From Verrucomicrobiota bacterium (GTDB lineage: Bacteria > Verrucomicrobiota > Verrucomicrobiae > Chthoniobacterales > UBA10450), in the NCBI GenBank assembly GCA_005887855.1, contig VBQB01000094.1:1-7332 (forward strand): a stretch of DNA of 7,332 nt, given 5' to 3'. The translations under genes and the position numbers were made by a program. A model generated the notes under the pieces. That model ran no database searches, was not told where the DNA came from, and was given only the letters and a program-made list of their open reading frames with translations. How positions within the stretch are numbered: the first letter of the stretch is position 1; each line of letters starts with the position of its first letter. Positions 6,430 through 7,332 of this stretch are shown piece by piece.

Positions 6430-7128
6430 TCAAGACGATTGCCCGAGAATCCAGGTTACATTTCCAGCTACGGCCTCGACTCGCGATGCCGGCAACTGCG
6501 GATCGCCTCGCAGGATGCGATCGATCAAGTCGGCGTTTTTTGTTGCGTTCACGAGGAAGCAAATCTGGCGCGCATGATTGATGAGGGGAAAGGTGAACGT
6601 CAGTCGCCACGAATTAAATTTCGGCACAAAATTCGCGATCACTCGCCGGCTCGTTTCTTCGAGGCCGGCGGTATCCGGAAACAGAGACGCGGTGTGCCCA
6701 TCGTCACCCAATCCGAGCAGAATCAGATCATGCCGATAAATGTGTTCCCCGCGCTGCGCCGCCGATAGGTCGAGAAGATCTTCATATTCCAGGGCCGCGA
6801 TTTGCGGATCGATTTCGCCACGCATGCGCGCGATCGATTCTTCGGGAATCGCGGCGGGAACGAAGAGGGTTTCGCGTGCCATGCGAAAATTGCTCTGCGA
6901 GTCATCCGGTGGGACGCAACGCTCATCTCCAAACGTGATCCGAATCCGCTCCCATGGCAGATCGTGCCCGATCGTTGCGAGCCTTGCGTAAACTGGCCGG
7001 GGAGTATTTCCCCCGGAAAGCGCGATCCGAAATTCATTCCGCTCGTCGATCGCTTTGTGTGCTTGATCAAGAATAAAATCCGCCGCGTCGGCGGCAAGAT
7101 TCTTCGTGCGAACCACTTCGCGACTCAT
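6430..7128 (-). CDS. pgl: 6-phosphogluconolactonase (DevB/Pgl type)
   Basis: Pgl hydrolyses 6-phosphogluconolactone to 6-phosphogluconate, the second step of the oxidative pentose phosphate pathway, in the cytosol. The 232-residue length is normal for the DevB/SOL family. The family blocks appear in order: ALSGGNTPRPVY at 36-47, FGDERCVPPDDSQSNF at 67-81 with the conserved DER, LGLGDDGHTASLFP at 138-151, and LPASRV at 212-217. The ATG at 7128 gives the usual short N-terminus. It lacks a Shine-Dalgarno sequence, and a nine-base-pair hairpin occupies the space just before it. The gene is 12 nt downstream of msrA and 31 nt upstream of the epimerase gene, so co-transcription is likely. No zwf or gnd lies in the window. 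A link with MsrA through NADPH supply for methionine repair is plausible but inferred. Confidence 0.95.
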   Translation of the reverse strand: MSREVVRTKNLAADAADFILDQAHKAIDERNEFRIALSGGNTPRPVYARLATIGHDLPWERIRITFGDERCVPPDDSQSNFRMARETLFVPAAIPEESIARMRGEIDPQIAALEYEDLLDLSAAQRGEHIYRHDLILLGLGDDGHTASLFPDTAGLEETSRRVIANFVPKFNSWRLTFTFPLINHARQICFLVNATKNADLIDRILRGDPQLPASRVEAVAGNVTWILGQSS

Positions 7129-7152
7129 GCGCGATTGGATTCAAATCGCGCA
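7128..7152 (-). promoter_or_regulatory. Hairpin spanning the msrA stop and abutting the pgl start codon
   Basis: Positions 7128-7136 and 7144-7152 are perfect inverted copies (nine pairs, core GCGCGATT) around a seven-base loop. On the minus strand the msrA stop codon TGA (7143-7141) forms the first three bases of the loop, and the second arm ends on the A of the pgl ATG. A ribosome finishing msrA would melt the stem, so it could couple translation of the two genes. The structure is read directly; the function is inference. Confidence 0.45.
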
Positions 7153-7332
7153 GTGCGCTTGGCCACGCTTCTCAAGATAGCGCTGATGATAGTCTTCCGC
7201 GCGCCAAAACCTGGGCGCCGGTTCGACTTGCGTTACGACCGGCAGGCGAAAACGCCCGCTTTTGTCGATCTTTTCCCTGGAAGCGTCTGCTGCCATCTTT
7301 TGCTCGGGCGAATGATAAAAAATCACCGAGCG
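7141..7332 (-). CDS. msrA: Peptide methionine sulfoxide reductase MsrA, C-terminal part, cut by window edge
   Basis: MsrA reduces the S-epimer of methionine sulfoxide in oxidised proteins, using thioredoxin. Only the last 63 residues are present; the frame is open to the right edge at 7332, so the gene's start and the catalytic GCFW cysteine lie outside the window. The visible part begins RSVIFYHSPEQ, matching the family's YRS-IFYH-PEQ segment. It then shows SREKIDKSGRF, VVTQVEPA and FWRAEDYHQRYLEKRG, the family C-terminal signature. The Cys at visible position 61 (HCAI end) sits where many MsrA proteins carry a resolving cysteine. GTG at 7326 reads as an internal Val in this conserved block and is not the start. 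The stop lies 12 nt before pgl and within the loop of the junction hairpin, so the two genes are probably an operon. Confidence 0.93.
   Translation of the reverse strand, partial: RSVIFYHSPEQKMAADASREKIDKSGRFRLPVVTQVEPAPRFWRAEDYHQRYLEKRGQAHCAI

Noticed and set aside
1..7332. CRISPR array, tRNA, rRNA, insertion sequence, prophage or defence system
   Set aside because: No regularly spaced repeats, RNA gene signatures, transposase or nuclease motifs, or terminal inverted repeats with a coding core were seen on either strand.

Overview
This looks like ordinary chromosomal DNA from a soil- or freshwater-type Gram-negative bacterium. The moderate-to-high GC content, the housekeeping gene content, the near-absence of Shine-Dalgarno sequences and the palindromic intergenic repeats would suit Verrucomicrobia (Chthoniobacterales-like). 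That placement is an impression from the proteins; no marker gene in the window settles it. I see no rRNA, tRNA, CRISPR array, phage gene, transposase or recognisable defence system. Eight protein genes are supported, seven on the minus strand and one on the plus strand. Two of them run off the window edges.

Left part, positions 1-4663, all minus strand. Read in the direction of transcription it begins with an MBL-fold hydrolase with a possible export signal. Its 3' end overlaps by 22 nt a membrane-bound class III adenylate cyclase with six predicted membrane segments, a HAMP domain and an intact catalytic domain. Next come a Nif3/YbgI-type dinuclear-metal protein and an exported protein made of two retropepsin-like aspartyl protease repeats. 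After a pair of abutting hairpins the N-terminus of the lipid II flippase MurJ begins and runs off the left edge. Spacing suggests that the first four genes are one transcription unit; no pathway clearly links them.

Middle, positions 4664-5342. A divergent intergenic region holds a long imperfect inverted repeat of the dispersed-repeat type. It is followed by the only plus-strand gene, a small zinc-ribbon protein with two membrane segments and no known function. A 58-nt convergent gap follows it.

Right part, positions 5343-7332, minus strand. The order of transcription is msrA (C-terminal part), pgl (6-phosphogluconolactonase) and an NAD-dependent sugar-nucleotide epimerase of the CDP-paratose 2-epimerase type, with 12- and 31-nt gaps, so probably one operon. 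MsrA repairs oxidised methionine, and Pgl feeds the oxidative pentose phosphate pathway that makes NADPH, so these two have a plausible oxidative-stress link. The epimerase probably serves surface-sugar synthesis.

No convincing new multi-gene system was found. The points most worth checking are the Phe in place of the catalytic Tyr in the epimerase, the hairpin that joins the msrA stop to the pgl start, the inverted pair of hairpins before murJ, the tandem retropepsin protein, and the long inverted repeat whose arms differ only by transitions.
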